Origin: Kingdonia uniflora
Lineage: Eukaryota > Streptophyta > Magnoliopsida > Ranunculales > Circaeasteraceae
Assembly (NCBI GenBank): GCA_014058105.1
Contig: JACGCM010001620.1
Location: 1,116,001 to 1,180,000, forward strand
Direction of reading: 5' to 3'
DNA: 64,000 nt
The stretch's first letter is position 1, and every line of letters starts with the position of its first letter. Position numbers and translations under genes: made by a program. The notes beneath the pieces are model-generated. The model searched no databases. It saw only the letters and a list, made by a program, of their open reading frames with translations, and was not told the DNA's origin. This document shows, piece after piece, positions 63,380-64,000 of the stretch.

Positions 63380-64000
63380 TTCCATGGATATTCAAGTTGT
63401 ACTTCATCTTCAGTCATTAACCAATATATTCCACTGCCATTCTTGTCGCTGATAATATAAGGCCCTTCCCAGTTTTTAGATAATTTATCAGAGTTTTTGG
63501 GTCGGGTACTATCCTGGATGCGTCGAAGGACATGGTCACCGATATCGAATGTATGCTTACTGACCTTCTTGTTATATTTTTTTTGAGAGTATCATGGTGT
63601 TGGCCTAAATTTATGATGACATGGTCTCTAGTTTCTTCAATCCAATTGAGGTTGTAGAGAAGTCCAAGTTCATTTTCTTCAGCGGTGACTCTTCTTCGGG
63701 TACTTGGGAGATCAAGGTCAGAGGGGATCACTACTTCGGTACTAAAAGCCATCATAAATGGTGTGCAGCCAGTGGATGTTCGAGGAGTTGTTCGATATAC
63801 CAATAATACACTAAGTAGTTCATCAACCCATCTACCATTTTTCTTCTCAAGGCACTTGTGTAACCCTAACTTGATGCTTATGTTGATAGCTTCATCTTGG
63901 CCATTTCCTTGAGGATAGTACGGTGTCGAAGTAGATAATTAAATCTTGTATTTATGGAGGAAATTGAGGACCTTACTGCTGATGAATTACTTCCCGTTAT
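63380..64000 (-). pseudogene. B3 integrase, C-terminal part
   Basis: 63803-63417 codes for MVYRTTPRTSTGCTPFMMAF, STEVVIPSDLDLPSTRRRVT, EENELGLLYNLNWIEETRDH, the end of the gypsy integrase core and the following domain. The start of this part runs off the window. The protein agrees with B2 integrase (RTIPQMSTGCAPFLLAY) at the same place. Frame changes occur after TRRSVSIH. Confidence 0.85.

Larger units (their letters stand above)
57099..64000 (-). mobile_element. Gypsy element B3 (Tat-like), 3' half
   Basis: From low to high coordinates: 3' LTR (57099-57569), purine-tract complement, a 5.8-kb region with + strand antisense genes, and the integrase C terminus on the minus strand up to the window edge. 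The layout matches B2. The rest of pol, gag and the 5' LTR lie beyond 64000. Confidence 0.83.

Noticed and set aside
57835..64000. + strand genes as host genes next to a retrotransposon
   Set aside because: They lie between the 3' LTR and integrase of one element and recur in A1 and B2, so they belong to the element.
1..64000. CRISPR array, bacterial operon or viral genome
   Set aside because: No regularly spaced direct repeats with unique spacers, no ribosome-site operon structure. All RT, integrase and protease blocks are of plant copia or gypsy retrotransposons, and no caulimovirus-type movement or coat protein is seen.

Overview
The window is nuclear DNA of a flowering plant, most likely a eudicot, from an AT-rich, transposon-dense stretch between genes. 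The evidence is Ty1/copia and Ty3/gypsy LTR retrotransposons with plant-type primer sites, CACTA and hAT DNA transposons, a tRNA-like SINE, a nuclear copy of plastid DNA, GT..AG introns, and fragments of plant genes. I see no intact host gene. Every recognisable coding sequence is mutated, truncated or interrupted.

Layout. 1-3462: 3' part of a gypsy element (A1, + strand), sitting in the tail of a second gypsy element (B1, LTR 3590-4049). 4061-14317: copia 1 (- strand) with a perfect 5-bp target duplication. It is split in its reverse transcriptase by a CACTA transposon (6111-11053, TSD TCT) carrying pieces of at least three host genes: an alpha/beta hydrolase, a DTW-domain tRNA modification protein and the AAA ATPase FIGL1. 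14508-19563: copia 2 (- strand). 19564-20960: unique sequence with exon 1 of glucosidase II alpha. About 20965-27595: copia 3 (+ strand), broken by three hAT-type MITEs, each with an 8-bp target duplication, and one solo gypsy LTR.

27606-38443: first copy of a duplicated host segment. It holds the last exon of an unidentified gene, a second gene-capturing CACTA (28524-36475, with GLYR1 reductase and kinesin-5 exons), another hAT MITE (36487-37040), a SINE (37278-37439) and the 5' end of a copper amine oxidase gene. That gene is cut by a Tat-like gypsy element (B2, - strand, 38444 to about 52960). 53031-53880: plastid DNA with trnV-UAC and trnM-CAU. 53888-56403: second copy of the duplicated host segment, ending in an inner piece of a copper amine oxidase gene. 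56530-57098: 5' LTR and leader of another A element (A2), into which a B element (B3, - strand) inserted at 57099. B3 runs off the right edge.

The gypsy elements look like the Tat clade: B2 has two RNase H domains, and a large region between integrase and 3' LTR carries genes on the opposite strand. These antisense loci are the most interesting part. In three elements they hold repeated small ORFs that share a start (MV.T), a YF-containing core and, for the first ORF, a glycine-rich tail. Several have TATA boxes 40-60 bp upstream. They are followed by an apparently spliced gene for a protein with a gypsy-type transposon domain and a long coiled coil.
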